This document shows positions 16,306 to 25,041 of a DNA stretch of 34,333 nt, in pieces (the stretch's first letter is position 1; every line of letters begins with the position of its first letter). The stretch is taken from assembly GCA_964485695.1 (NCBI GenBank), contig CAZAKZ010000052.1, forward strand, positions 1 to 34,333, in the 5' to 3' direction. Position numbers and translations under genes: made by a program. The notes under the pieces are model-generated. The model was given only the letters and a program-made list of their open reading frames with translations. It made no database searches and was not told the DNA's origin. Source of the stretch: CAZAKZ01 sp964485695. GTDB lineage: Bacteria; Planctomycetota; JAFGQW01.

Positions 16306-18828
16306 CTACCTGGTGATCGTGAACATGGCCGTGTTGGAGATCGATCGGATCCCCAGCGGCGCAGCCGGGTCCAATGTCACGAAGGCGGAGTAGATGCGAA
16401 TCCCGACCAGAGGCGGGATGTTCGGGATGTGGATGGCCGCCTGAGCCTGGCCCGTGGCCGCGATCAATCCGACGTATCCCGAGAATAACTGCGGAAGGTG
16501 GCCGCTCACCGAGAGCACCAGCATCGTGTCCGGAGACAGGCCGAGTGTTCGCTGTCCGACGGGAAGCGGGCCGTTGCCCAGCGAGGAGCCGACCTGGTAG
16601 GCGAGTCCACTGTCGCCGGTGGCCGTGAGATGCAGGGTGACCGTTTTGCCGGGTCTGGGGGAGCCTCCGACGGTGATATTCACGTATGCCACCTTGGCGA
16701 TGAAGCTATCCGTATTCTGGTTGTAGGTCAGGTCCGGCCCCACCGTCACGGGAAACTTGTGCGTGGTCTCGTCGCTGTCGGTATCCCCGCCCACGAAGGC
16801 GTTGCCGACGGCATCCACGGCCATGGACCAGCTCTCATCGTAGTCCTGGCCACCGATGTAGCCGCAGTAGTCCAGGCCCGAACCCGTCACGTTCACCCGC
16901 GTGATGAAGGCGTCGGTGTTTCTATGGTAGACCAGGTCCGGCCCTATCTTCACGGGGAAGGTCTTCTCGTCGCTGTCCGTCCCCCCGGACACGTAGGCAT
17001 TCTGCTGGTTGTCCACCCCGATTCCCCAGCCCCAATCATCATCGATCCCGCCGATATACCCGCAGTAGACGAGCGCCGATCCCTGCGGACTCACCTTGGC
17101 CACGAACGCGTCGAGGGTGTTGACCGGGCCGTTGAATGTCAGGTCCGGCCCCACCTTCACGGGAAATCCGTCGGTGGTTTCGTTGCTTGCGGTGTGACCC
17201 GCCACGTAGGCACACCCCGTGGAATCCACGGCAATGGCGCTGCCGTCTTCATCCTTGGCCCCGCCGATGAATCCACAGTAGACGAGGGCCGACCCCTGCG
17301 GATTCACCTTGGCCACGAAGATGTCGTCGGCTCCGCCGTTGTGGGTCAGGTCCGGCCCCACCTTCACGGGGAACGTGGTCTCGGTGCTCTGGGTCTCCCC
17401 GACCACATAGGCGCTCCCGGTGGTATCCACTGCGATACCGCCCCAGCCGAGATCGGAACCGGAACCACCGATGTAGCCGCAGTAGTCGAGGGCGGTGCCG
17501 GCCGGATTCACCTTGGCCACGAAAGCGTCATTGGTTCCGCCGTTGTAGGTCAGATCCGGCCCCACCTTCACGGGAAACGTGGCCTCGGTGCTGACGGTGT
17601 TGCCGGCCACGTAAACACCTCCCGAGAGATCCACGGCCAGAGCGTACGGGTAGTCATCCAGTGCGCCGCCGATGTAGCCGCAGTAGACCAGGGTCTTCCC
17701 CGACGGATCGATCTTGGCGACGAAGGCATCCCCCCCACCCGAGGTGGGCCCGTTGAAGGTCAGATCGGGCCCTCCCTTCACGGGGAAGCCCTCGGTGGTC
17801 TCATTGCTTTCGGTATGTCCGACTACGCATGCGTTCCCCTGGGCATCCACGGCGATGCCCTCGCCCAGTTCGTAATCGGTGCCCCCGATGTAGCCGCAGT
17901 AGACGAGTCCCTTTCCCGACCTGTCGATCTTTGCCACGTAGGCATCGCTGTTGCCGCTGTATTTCAGGATCGGGCCGACCGCCACCGGGAACTGGTGGGT
18001 GGTCTCGTTGCTCTCGGTCTCGCCGGTCACGTACGCGTTCCCCTTGGAGTCCACAGCGACGCCGTAGTTATCCTCATAGTCGCCGCCGCCTACGTAGCCA
18101 CAGTAGACCAGGATGGCGGGATCGATGACGAGCGGCCGCATCGCATCGTAGTCGCCCAAATGAAAACCATAGCAGACCCCGTCCGACTCCAGGTCATACG
18201 TCAGTTCCACCGGTAACCGCTTGCCGCACATCTCCTGGTAGGCCACGGGCGGGGCGTCCTCGAATCCGCTCACGGGCGTCCCCACCCTCAGGGCTCCCCT
18301 CTCGGTCAGAATCACCGAAGTGGTGCCGCGATAGGCAAGTCGAATCTCACCCGGATCGGCCCCCGGCTCGACCAGGAATTCGTATTTCATTCGATTGACC
18401 GTGCCCATGTAGACCAGGTCGATCCCCGGCCAGAGGTCTTCGTACACGACCTTCGCAAACGTCGGCAGCCCCGTCTTCCAGTCCTTTTCCGGCCCCTTGA
18501 AGTAGCTGAAGACGGCTTCCTGTCTGTCTTCCCCCCGGGGATTCACGTCGGGATTCGCCCCCACGAAATCCAGCTTCACGATCCAGTCCCGGTCCTTGCC
18601 CTTCAGCCGGAAGGTGATCCCGTCCTTCGTGAACAGCAGTGTCTTGTCCGCACCCTGGACGTAGTAGAGCACCTCTTCGGGATGTACCCCCTGATTCTCT
18701 ACGAAGTAGATCGGGAGCTTTCCGAATGCGGCCTTGAGAAGGGAGGGGGTCGAGGGGCTGGCGTCCTGCCCGGAAGCGAGGGTGATCAGAACAGCCATCA
18801 GGACCAGAGCCGTGAGGGTTCGTTTCAT
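16306..18828 (-). CDS. Secreted SBBP-repeat beta-propeller protein with DUF7948-like head
   Basis: The protein has 840 residues. The start is the ATG at 18828, behind AAAGGAG, followed by a signal peptide (MKRTLTALVLMAVLITLASG). Residues about 30-240 form a DUF7948-like domain (LPIYFVENQGVHPEEVLYY, DLWPGIDLVYMG). Seven SBBP repeats follow, each about 60-75 residues and beginning LVYCGYIGG with internal GIAVDxxGNAYVxG and FPVKVGPDLTYN. Seven repeats fit a seven-bladed propeller. The last roughly 130 residues are a beta module ending IPPLVGIRIYSAFVTLD...SISNTAMFTITR, which resembles the C-termini of four other secreted proteins in this window. The protein is presumably extracellular or on the cell surface. 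Its ligand is unknown. The frameshifted gene at 42-1378 is a paralogue. Confidence 0.88.
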   Translation of the reverse strand: MKRTLTALVLMAVLITLASGQDASPSTPSLLKAAFGKLPIYFVENQGVHPEEVLYYVQGADKTLLFTKDGITFRLKGKDRDWIVKLDFVGANPDVNPRGEDRQEAVFSYFKGPEKDWKTGLPTFAKVVYEDLWPGIDLVYMGTVNRMKYEFLVEPGADPGEIRLAYRGTTSVILTERGALRVGTPVSGFEDAPPVAYQEMCGKRLPVELTYDLESDGVCYGFHLGDYDAMRPLVIDPAILVYCGYVGGGDYEDNYGVAVDSKGNAYVTGETESNETTHQFPVAVGPILKYSGNSDAYVAKIDRSGKGLVYCGYIGGTDYELGEGIAVDAQGNACVVGHTESNETTEGFPVKGGPDLTFNGPTSGGGDAFVAKIDPSGKTLVYCGYIGGALDDYPYALAVDLSGGVYVAGNTVSTEATFPVKVGPDLTYNGGTNDAFVAKVNPAGTALDYCGYIGGSGSDLGWGGIAVDTTGSAYVVGETQSTETTFPVKVGPDLTHNGGADDIFVAKVNPQGSALVYCGFIGGAKDEDGSAIAVDSTGCAYVAGHTASNETTDGFPVKVGPDLTFNGPVNTLDAFVAKVSPQGSALVYCGYIGGIDDDWGWGIGVDNQQNAYVSGGTDSDEKTFPVKIGPDLVYHRNTDAFITRVNVTGSGLDYCGYIGGQDYDESWSMAVDAVGNAFVGGDTDSDETTHKFPVTVGPDLTYNQNTDSFIAKVAYVNITVGGSPRPGKTVTLHLTATGDSGLAYQVGSSLGNGPLPVGQRTLGLSPDTMLVLSVSGHLPQLFSGYVGLIAATGQAQAAIHIPNIPPLVGIRIYSAFVTLDPAAPLGIRSISNTAMFTITR

Positions 18829-19140
18829 GGCGATCTCCTTTGGGGGTGATGGAGTAACCGGCCCATTGTACCTGATCGGAATGCGTTTTCTTGATTTCGC
18901 TCCAGCAAGCAACGGGAGACTAGGGCCGCGGCCACCACAACACCATAAAAAGAAAGAAGTTATCGCTTTTGCCGGCCTCTAGGCCATCTCGACATCCTGC
19001 CAGGGAACACAGCGAAACAGGATCGACAGCAGCTCCAAATTGCTTCACGTATTGGAAATCCACGACCATTGCCAGTAATGATGAGGCGGGGTGGATGTGG
19101 CCTGGGCGATGTACGAATGGGGCAAGGGATCGTATCGACC
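18829..19140. other. Divergent intergenic region; weak -10 for the SBBP gene
   Basis: This 312-base stretch separates the SBBP start from the DUF6122-like gene. On the minus strand a TACAAT hexamer (18865-18870) lies about 40 bases before the SBBP ATG and could be its -10, but no good -35 is seen. A GGCCTCTAGGCC palindrome lies near 18975. No gene is supported. Confidence 0.4.
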
Positions 19141-19485
19141 ATGGAAGTTGACCTCGACGTGCTCAGGCATGTTCTCCACTACACGAACCATCTGCTCATC
19201 CCGTTTGTCCTCGGGAGGGTCTTCTGGAAAGAGAACTGGTGGAAGGCCGGGCTCATCATGGCGGGCACAATCGTCATCGATTTGGACCATCTACTGGCAG
19301 ATCCGATTTTCGATCCTGATCGTTACAGTATCGGTTTTCATCCCCTGCACACCCTGTGGGCCGGAGTTGCTTACGCGGCCCTGCTGGCGATTCCCTCGTG
19401 GAAGTGTCGTGCAATCGGGGCGGGATGCTTGTGGCATCTGTGCACCGATGCGATTGATTCCTGGCTCGGTGGATGGTGGGCATAG
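19141..19485 (+). CDS. Small DUF6122-like integral membrane protein
   Basis: The protein has 114 residues. I chose the ATG at 19141 because the conserved region begins right after it; an in-frame ATG at 19117 is an alternative, and neither has a strong ribosome binding site. The sequence has about four hydrophobic segments and conserved His/Asp positions: LHYTNHLLIPFVLGRVFW, IDLDHLLADPIFDPDRYSIG, FHPLHTLWAG and LWHLCTDAIDSW. This pattern matches the DUF6122 membrane family. The clustered His and Asp suggest a possible metal site, as in metal-dependent membrane hydrolase-like folds, but the function is unknown. It stands alone between minus-strand secreted-protein genes and converges with the Kelch gene. 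Confidence 0.7.
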   Translation: MEVDLDVLRHVLHYTNHLLIPFVLGRVFWKENWWKAGLIMAGTIVIDLDHLLADPIFDPDRYSIGFHPLHTLWAGVAYAALLAIPSWKCRAIGAGCLWHLCTDAIDSWLGGWWA

Positions 19486-19507
19486 CAAGGCGCTTCAGGC
19501 GGACCGC

Positions 19508-20863
19508 TCAATGAGGACGTAACGTCAACGGAACCGGCGTACTCGAGTAGTCGATGCTGTTCAGGAACACTATGTATGCATGATAAAACCGCAAGCCTAT
19601 GAGCACGGGCGACAGCCCCTTCGGCACCTTGACCGTGGCCGTTGCCTTGCCCGAACCGTCGAGCACACCGAGCGAGTTCGCAATCAAGGAATTCGGGGAG
19701 TACACCGTGAACCAGAAGTAGCCATCCGGGTTCAGGAGCAGCGTGACATTGCCGAGGGGCATGCCTCGTGGTGCACCGCTGTCCATGCAACCGGCCAGGA
19801 AGTAGGACTTGCCATTGTGACCGGTACCTGCATCGATTGACAACGTGACGTTACCACCCGTGGCGACCGAGACCAGATGCGACGATGCGGTCAGGTCTGT
19901 GGGACCGTAGACCCAGGTGTCGTTACGAATATTCGTCCCGTCGTGGCCCCCGAACAAGACCGTGTTTCCCCGGGCAGCATCGTACGCCATGCCGTGTCCC
20001 CCGAGTTTCGGCGGCTTCGTCGTGGGGGAGCACTGGATCCAGCTTATCCCGCCCCACTCCCAGGTATCGGCATGGTAGCTCGGGTGGTACCCCCCACTGA
20101 ATAGCACGATCCGCTGTCGAGCCGCGTCATACGCCATGGCATGCATATTGCGAACAGGAGGGTTCAACCCGGAGGGCGTCACGTTCTTCCAAGTCCCGGC
20201 TCTGCCGTCCCACTCCCACGTATTATTACAGATCGGTTGACCACCCCCGAAGAGCACGATCCGCTGTCCGGCGGAGTCGTACGCCATGGCATGACCCGCA
20301 TTCACTGGCGGGCTCGTCGTGGGCTTGTACTGTGTCCATGTCCTCCCGTCCCATCCCCAGGTATCGTTGAGCCAGGTCTTGCCGGTATACCCCCCGAAGA
20401 GGACGACGCTCTTGCGGACACCATCGTACGCCAAATCGTGATTCACCCGCGCCGGTGGACTCACAGCAGGAGTGACGTCTGTCCAGTTGGTTCCATCCCA
20501 CTCCCAGGTGTCGTTCAGTTGCCCCACCGAGCCTCCACCGAAGAGGACCACCCGCTTCCTGGCGGAGTCATAGGCCATGGCAGAAAACCGTGCCGAAGGG
20601 CTAGTATTGGGCTTGCACGGAATCCAGCTGCTACCATCCCACTCCCAGGTGTCGTTCAGGCGCTTCAGGTTGCTGTCTACGCCCCCGAAGAGTACGACTC
20701 GTTGTCTTGCTTCGTCGTACGCCATTGCATGCCTGAAACGAGCTGAAGGAATCAATGTCGGCGACAGCTTCGTCCAGTCCATCTGCCCGACCACAGAGAT
20801 AGTGGTGAGCACGATGGTGAGGACTACGAGCACCAGGATGTGTGAAGTCCTTGGCGTGACCAT
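19508..20863 (-). CDS. Secreted Kelch-like repeat protein
   Basis: The protein has 451 residues. The start is the ATG at 20863, eight bases after GGAGG. The signal peptide contains ILVLVVLTIVLTTISVVGQ. Six Kelch-like repeats of about 50 residues follow, with cores such as HAMAYDEARQRVVLFGG and NDTWEWDG, predicting a beta-propeller. The last roughly 110 residues form a beta module (SLGVLDGSGKATATVKVPKG, then LIGLRFYHAYIVF) resembling the C-terminal ends of the SBBP, FG-GAP and TIG proteins here. Extracellular or surface location is inferred from the signal peptide. The 5' leader (about 20864-20975) is duplicated upstream of the FG-GAP gene, suggesting shared regulation or a recent common origin of both transcription units. 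Confidence 0.85.
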   Translation of the reverse strand: MVTPRTSHILVLVVLTIVLTTISVVGQMDWTKLSPTLIPSARFRHAMAYDEARQRVVLFGGVDSNLKRLNDTWEWDGSSWIPCKPNTSPSARFSAMAYDSARKRVVLFGGGSVGQLNDTWEWDGTNWTDVTPAVSPPARVNHDLAYDGVRKSVVLFGGYTGKTWLNDTWGWDGRTWTQYKPTTSPPVNAGHAMAYDSAGQRIVLFGGGQPICNNTWEWDGRAGTWKNVTPSGLNPPVRNMHAMAYDAARQRIVLFSGGYHPSYHADTWEWGGISWIQCSPTTKPPKLGGHGMAYDAARGNTVLFGGHDGTNIRNDTWVYGPTDLTASSHLVSVATGGNVTLSIDAGTGHNGKSYFLAGCMDSGAPRGMPLGNVTLLLNPDGYFWFTVYSPNSLIANSLGVLDGSGKATATVKVPKGLSPVLIGLRFYHAYIVFLNSIDYSSTPVPLTLRPH

Positions 20864-20875
20864 GGCTATTACCTC

Positions 20876-20975
20876 CATCCGATGATAGCAAAAATCCGGT
20901 CTGCCCGGCTCCCCGGTGCCGTTCCTCGACCTTCTCCGGGCCAGGCTGTCCCAAGAGCGGAAAGGGTGCGCAGGT
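20876..20975 (-). promoter_or_regulatory. Conserved 5' leader, copy A (upstream of the Kelch gene)
   Basis: Read on the minus strand, this leader shares long near-identical blocks with the one upstream of the FG-GAP gene, notably ATTCCTTGTGAC and CCCTTTCCGCTCTTGGGA followed by AGCCTGGCCCGGAGAA. GCCTGGC can pair with a downstream GCCGGGC (with one U-G pair), enclosing about 30 bases. The same stem in copy B uses GCCAGGC, a change that keeps pairing. It ends close to the ribosome binding site. Confidence 0.6.
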
Positions 20976-20980
20976 GTCAC

Positions 20981-21167
20981 AAGGAATTTGAATTTATTTC
21001 GAGTCCAGTAGCAGGAACGGCCGAAAGGTGTGTGTTATCAGAGGATTAAGGCCATACGGACTCAATTCTGATCGAGCATATGGTGGGCAATTTTGACACG
21101 GGTGGGAAGGCCGCTGGCTCGATGTGCATGGTGATACTCGATCCTGAGTCGGCGCTTCGTGATCCGT
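20981..21167. other. Intergenic region downstream of the FG-GAP gene
   Basis: These 187 bases lie between the duplicated leader of the Kelch gene and the stop of the FG-GAP gene. The part next to the leader is AT-richer than its surroundings and may contain the Kelch promoter. I see no gene and no clear terminator hairpin. Confidence 0.4.
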
Positions 21168-22715
21168 TCACTTGAGAATAGGATCTGCCATCACGTTCGT
21201 CACATGTGCATGCAGCGGGGTAAGGTGATGCACGATGAGTGCCTGAATGTACAGAGTATTGCCTATCAGATTAGGATCGCTCGGGAACGTGACCTGGAAG
21301 GAACCGAAGCCCGTAGGCCCTGAAATGGTCTTCAATGGCAGCGGGGCGATCCCGACCGGATACAGGCCCAGTGAACCGAACGGCTGGATCTTGATCGGCG
21401 GCACCGCAGCTTGCAGATTCACAAAGGGCATGGCGTACTGGATGCCGGTGGCATATCCGGGCTTGGCGAAGTAATAGAGCAAAAACGGCTTTCCAATTTG
21501 TGCCGAAAACTGTGAATAGACGTGCCGATGTAGGTTCAGGTAGAGGCGGCTCTGTCCCTCGTTTCCGAGAATAAGATCCGGATCACCATCGCCGTCCACA
21601 TCCCCGAGTGTGACAGCACCTGTGGGATCGGTGTCTTTCGGCATTCTCCGAGCAGTCATGTCAGTGAATTTCCCCTGCCCGTTGTTCATGTAGAGTACAT
21701 TCTGGCCATTGTGGTTCCCGAAGATCAGGTCGAGATCGCCGTCTCCATCCACGTCTCCTGTGGTAATATCCGTTGTAATGGCCATATCCTTGGGCATGAG
21801 AGAAGCTGTCAAGTCGGAAAAGCTCCCTTTCCCGTTGTTCAGAAAAAGACTGTTCTGAAGCACCGTTCCCCTCACCGTGGCACTGACCAGGTCGAGATCC
21901 TTGTCACCGTCCACGTCTGCAAGAGCTACTTTGTTGGTCCAGCCAAGATTCTTGGGCATCTGAGAAGCCGTGACGTCGGTGAAGTTCCCCTTTCCGTCGT
22001 TCAGGAAGAGACTGTTCTGGCTTCTGTTCCCGCAAACCAGGTCGAGGTCACCGTCGCCGTCCACATCTCCGAAGGTCAAATCCTCGGTCCACCCCGCGGT
22101 GTTTGGAATTTGAGTGGTGGTTACATCGGTGAACTTCCCCTTCCCATCGTTCAGGAGGAGTTGGTTGGCTGTTCCAGCAACAGCGAAAACGAGGTCCAGG
22201 TCACCGTCGCGGTCGATGTCTCCAAGATCCATTTCAAATGTAGGTCCACGGCTATTAGGGATACGTGAAGCTGTCGCGTCCGTGAACTTCCCCGTCCCGT
22301 CGTTGAAATAGAGCTTGTTCTGGCCCTGGTCGTTTGCACAAATCAGATCGAGGTCCCTGTCGTTGTCCACGTCTCCCAGAGCCAAGCCATAAGTCCTATC
22401 ACCATCCTTGGGCATCTTTGAAGCCGTGAAATCGGTGAACTTCCCCCTCCCATCGTTGAGATAGATCCGATTCTGTCCCTGGTTCCCGAGAACGATATCC
22501 GGATCATTGTCGCCGTCTACATCGCCGAATGCGATGTCATAAGTCGTATACTTGAAACCCGGCAGCTTCATCTTCCCCAGCTCCATGAACTGGGTCGCCT
22601 GAGCGTTCAACACCGCGTCGAAGGAAAGAACGGTCACCAAGGCCGCCGGGACGGCAGAGAACCTGGCCACGAGGCACGTGAACAACAGGAATCGAGATGT
22701 CCTTGGCGTGAACAT
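21168..22715 (-). CDS. Secreted FG-GAP/VCBS-repeat beta-propeller protein
   Basis: The protein has 515 residues. The start is the ATG at 22715 (MFTPRTSRFLLF), chosen because it matches the MVTPRTSHILVL start of the Kelch protein and is followed by a signal peptide. Seven repeats of about 45-50 residues carry the Ca-binding loop DVDGDGDLDL and the FLNDGKGNFTDVTASQMP tail typical of FG-GAP/VCBS repeats, predicting a seven-bladed calcium-stabilised propeller. The C-terminal region (about the last 130 residues) is a beta module with FGSFQVTFPSDPNLIGNTLY and a final VTNVMADPILK. It corresponds to the C-terminal module of the neighbouring secreted proteins. Extracellular function is inferred; a binding or adhesion role is typical of the family. 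Confidence 0.86.
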   Translation of the reverse strand: MFTPRTSRFLLFTCLVARFSAVPAALVTVLSFDAVLNAQATQFMELGKMKLPGFKYTTYDIAFGDVDGDNDPDIVLGNQGQNRIYLNDGRGKFTDFTASKMPKDGDRTYGLALGDVDNDRDLDLICANDQGQNKLYFNDGTGKFTDATASRIPNSRGPTFEMDLGDIDRDGDLDLVFAVAGTANQLLLNDGKGKFTDVTTTQIPNTAGWTEDLTFGDVDGDGDLDLVCGNRSQNSLFLNDGKGNFTDVTASQMPKNLGWTNKVALADVDGDKDLDLVSATVRGTVLQNSLFLNNGKGSFSDLTASLMPKDMAITTDITTGDVDGDGDLDLIFGNHNGQNVLYMNNGQGKFTDMTARRMPKDTDPTGAVTLGDVDGDGDPDLILGNEGQSRLYLNLHRHVYSQFSAQIGKPFLLYYFAKPGYATGIQYAMPFVNLQAAVPPIKIQPFGSLGLYPVGIAPLPLKTISGPTGFGSFQVTFPSDPNLIGNTLYIQALIVHHLTPLHAHVTNVMADPILK

Positions 22716-22724
22716 GGTTTCACT

Positions 22725-22840
22725 CCCATTCGAGGATAACAAAATCCGACCTGCCTGGCTTTCCTGGGCGACGCCCATCGGCTTTCTCCGGGCCAGGCTA
22801 TCCCAAGAGCGGAAAGGGAGTGTAGCCGTCACAAGGAATC
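22725..22840 (-). promoter_or_regulatory. Conserved 5' leader, copy B (upstream of the FG-GAP gene)
   Basis: This is the second copy of the leader found upstream of the Kelch gene. On the minus strand GCCTGGC pairs perfectly with GCCAGGC across about 32 bases. Inside, TGGGCGTCGCCCA can form a smaller hairpin. The upstream block CCCTTTCCGCTCTTGGGA is identical to copy A. The element lies between the presumed promoter and the start codon, so it could act at the RNA level, but it could equally be duplicated promoter DNA. Confidence 0.6.
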
Positions 22841-22951
22841 TGTTTTTTTTCTGAGGGATGGTGAAAGACCGGATGTGTGCAGATAAGCCCATTTATAGAA
22901 AGGACTTGGGATTGCCAGAAATTTCAATCCGGCCGGGAATTCCGGGAGTGC

Positions 22952-23683
22952 CTACTTGCCGTCCGGCTTCTTCTTTTTCTCCTCTTCCTCCTTCTTCTCT
23001 TTATCCCTTTTGGTCTCCTCATCGGCCACTCTCTTGGCCAATTTCTTGTACTTGTCCACCGCCCTCTTCAAGATCTCCTGGAGGGTCCTGTCCTCTGACG
23101 CCGGTTGCTTTGGATCGACTCGGAAGGGTGAACGCGAAATGAGCTGAAGCAACCGCATCCGCTTCTCCTGCTCCAGCAGCATCTGCCTCTGCAACTCGCA
23201 AACCTGTCTCGTCAGGCGCAGCTGCTCCCGTAGCAATTCGGGGCTCGCGTCCTTGCCGGGCATTGGTGCCATGAGTGAAGTTCTATCTATTTGCAGGGCG
23301 ATGAGTTTTCGCTGGATCTCGGCGATCCGTTTCCTGTCCGGACGCAGGGCGCGCAGCAGAACGTGCATCTCGTCCCTGAGGCCGCCCCACGCCTTGCGCA
23401 ACGTGGACACGGCCCGGCCGAGGTCCTCGAGGCGCGCCGGCGCATCGGTTCGCCTTGGGTCCGGGTCGTCCTTCACGGCCTTTGGCGCAGGCTTCTGACC
23501 TTGCCTCAATCCGCGCATCTCGGCGCACATAGCAGCCACCTCAACACGCATCTTCTCGAGAGTGGCGATGTGCTTGCGAAAATCCATGTCCATCGGCGCG
23601 GTCCGAACAGGCTGCGCGGTGGCCGTGAATGCCAGAGAGAGAATCAAGGCGAGGCAGGTTCCGAGGAGGATGCGAGGTGACAT
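22952..23683 (-). CDS. Secreted/periplasmic coiled-coil protein, function unknown
   Basis: The protein has 243 residues; the ATG at 23683 follows GGAG. A signal peptide (ILLGTCLALILSLAFTATAQ) predicts export. The mature protein is almost entirely alpha-helical and charged, with long heptad-like stretches (KHIATLEKMRVEVAAMCAEM, LREQLRLTRQVCELQRQMLL) and a lysine/glutamate-rich tail (KRDKEKKEEEEKKKKPDGK). I recognise no catalytic motif. It begins 43 bases after the end of the ThuA-like reading frame on the same strand, so the two are probably co-transcribed. A structural or scaffold role in the envelope is a guess. Confidence 0.7.
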   Translation of the reverse strand: MSPRILLGTCLALILSLAFTATAQPVRTAPMDMDFRKHIATLEKMRVEVAAMCAEMRGLRQGQKPAPKAVKDDPDPRRTDAPARLEDLGRAVSTLRKAWGGLRDEMHVLLRALRPDRKRIAEIQRKLIALQIDRTSLMAPMPGKDASPELLREQLRLTRQVCELQRQMLLEQEKRMRLLQLISRSPFRVDPKQPASEDRTLQEILKRAVDKYKKLAKRVADEETKRDKEKKEEEEKKKKPDGK

Positions 23684-23726
23684 GAAGCGTCTCCTTCAGT
23701 CCGGATCAATAGCGAATATTCCTTTT

Positions 23727-24974
23727 CTACTTCACCCCGGTGGGTTTCACGCGGTAATCCAGCTCTTCGCTCGACCAGCCGCGGAACTTCTCGAAGGGGA
23801 TGCCCCTCGCCTTGGCGGTGGCGTCGATCTTGAACCTGAATCCGCCGCAGTCGGAGAAATAGAGGTAATCCCTGTTTTCCCGGTACCACTTCCTCCAGGG
23901 TTCGGGCTCAGCACCCAGGTCCAGGCTGGTGTAGCGACGCAGTGCGGCGTGGGCCTGGTTCCGGGTGTTTTCCTTTTCGAGGTCGGCCAGGCAGCGTTCC
24001 AGGAACTTCCTCTTGTGGTTGGGGATGCCCGTTCTCCGGGCGTAGTCATCCACCAGGAAGCGGCGCCCCTCGGGGTAGAACCAGGCGCGGTTGGCGTCGA
24101 TCCAGGCCTCGGTCTCGTCGATGTCCTTTCCTGCCATGGACTCCGGAAGGTAGCGCTTCAGGGTGTTCAGGAGCCCGGGGGCCGCGGTGCGGGCCCGGTG
24201 CAGGTAGGCGTAGAGCCCGTCTCGGGTCTTGCTGAGCCGGTACTCCAGGACCTGGGCTTCCTTCTGGCCGGCTGCGAAGTGCACGGTGTTGACGAAGAGG
24301 GCCTTGCCCGCCCGGGTCAATCGCTCCACACCGCCCGCGAATCCCCACAGGGTGTAGGGGCCGTGGCGCGTGATGGCCCCGCGATCGGGTCCCTTTCCGC
24401 TCAGGCCCAGGGCGATCACTTCGGCGTCGCAGGCGTTCAAGAATCCGTCGAGGGTGAGAGCCTCGCCCATCTCGGACTGGCTCTCGCCCTTGGTTTTCAG
24501 GACTTTGAGCCGCCCGTTTTCATGAGGGACTTCAAGCGGAGAGTTCAGGATCGGGTGGGTGGGCCGCACACCGTGTGCGACGTCGTGGAGGCACTGTCAG
24601 GTGTAGGGGTGGCCGTTCTTGAGCTTGAACCTGCCGAAATAGACGCAGCCGTAGGAACCGACGCCGAGGACCGGGCGGCCGAAATCCAGGATCGGATTCC
24701 GCTCCCGGAATCGCCTGCCCTTGCCTGTCACCAAGACCAGGTCAAAGGCACGGGCTCTCTCCCGGGTTGCCTCTGTCCAGGCGTGCACCGTCGAGGTGAT
24801 CCCGTGCTGCGCGAGAAGGTTCTTGAAACCTCCGGCCAGGGCCGGGTCATTGCCGGAAATGACCAGCACCTTCAGGGCGGCCGTCTCTCCTTCCTGTCCC
24901 AATGCAGATCGTGTCCCCGACAACAGGACCAGGAGCAGAAGAGCCAGGACGAGGAGAGGGTTGCACAGCTTCAA
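23727..24974 (-). CDS. ThuA-like (class I GATase-like) exported protein interrupted by in-frame TGA
   Basis: I chose the TTG at 24974 because GGAGG stands five bases upstream and a signal peptide follows (LCNPLLVLALLLLVLLSG). The start of the mature protein (ALKVLVISGNDPALAGGF) and the segment FDLVLVTGKG resemble ThuA/GATase-like folds. Codon 126 (24597-24599) is TGA, but the frame continues without shift through QCLHDVAHGVRPTHPILNSP and on for about 290 residues. That downstream part has no good start of its own (GTG at 24569 without a ribosome binding site), so both halves form one gene. The C-terminal domain (ESMAGKDIDETEAWIDANRA, FYPEGRRFLVDDYARRTGIP) is not recognised. The TGA may be a nonsense mutation or a sequence error, or may be read as selenocysteine, given a hairpin 23 bases downstream. 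Confidence 0.6.
24565..24579 (-). promoter_or_regulatory. Hairpin just downstream of the in-frame TGA
   Basis: CGCACACGGTGTGCG (minus strand) forms a six-base-pair stem with a CGG loop, extendable by a U-G and a G-C pair. It starts 17 bases after the TGA, with its loop 23 bases after. That is compatible with a bacterial SECIS-type position, with a G early in the loop. It may equally be a chance palindrome in a coding region. Confidence 0.3.
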
Positions 24975-25000
24975 GGTCACCTCCGTGTGACGTCGGACGA

Positions 25001-25028
25001 CCAAGGGGCCCGTTCCCGGGCCCCTTGG
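25001..25028 (-). terminator. Strong hairpin, probable transcription terminator
   Basis: A perfect 12-bp stem (CCAAGGGGCCCG with CGGGCCCCTTGG) with a four-base loop lies 14 bases after the stop of the 25042-26070 gene and before the ThuA-like gene on the same strand. No U-run follows, so it is not a textbook intrinsic terminator. It is nevertheless the strongest simple hairpin between these two genes and should separate their transcripts. Confidence 0.6.
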
Positions 25029-25041
25029 TGGAAATCACTAC

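Noticed and set aside
16498..18216. 572-codon open frame on the plus strand opposite the SBBP gene
   Set aside because: Its apparent repeats mirror the SBBP repeats on the other strand. The minus-strand protein has the signal peptide and family motifs.
22725..22840. Cyclic-di-GMP (GEMM) riboswitch in the shared leader
   Set aside because: Some fragments (AAAGCC, CAGGTCGG) recall the motif, but the order of conserved elements and the tetraloop/receptor are not present.
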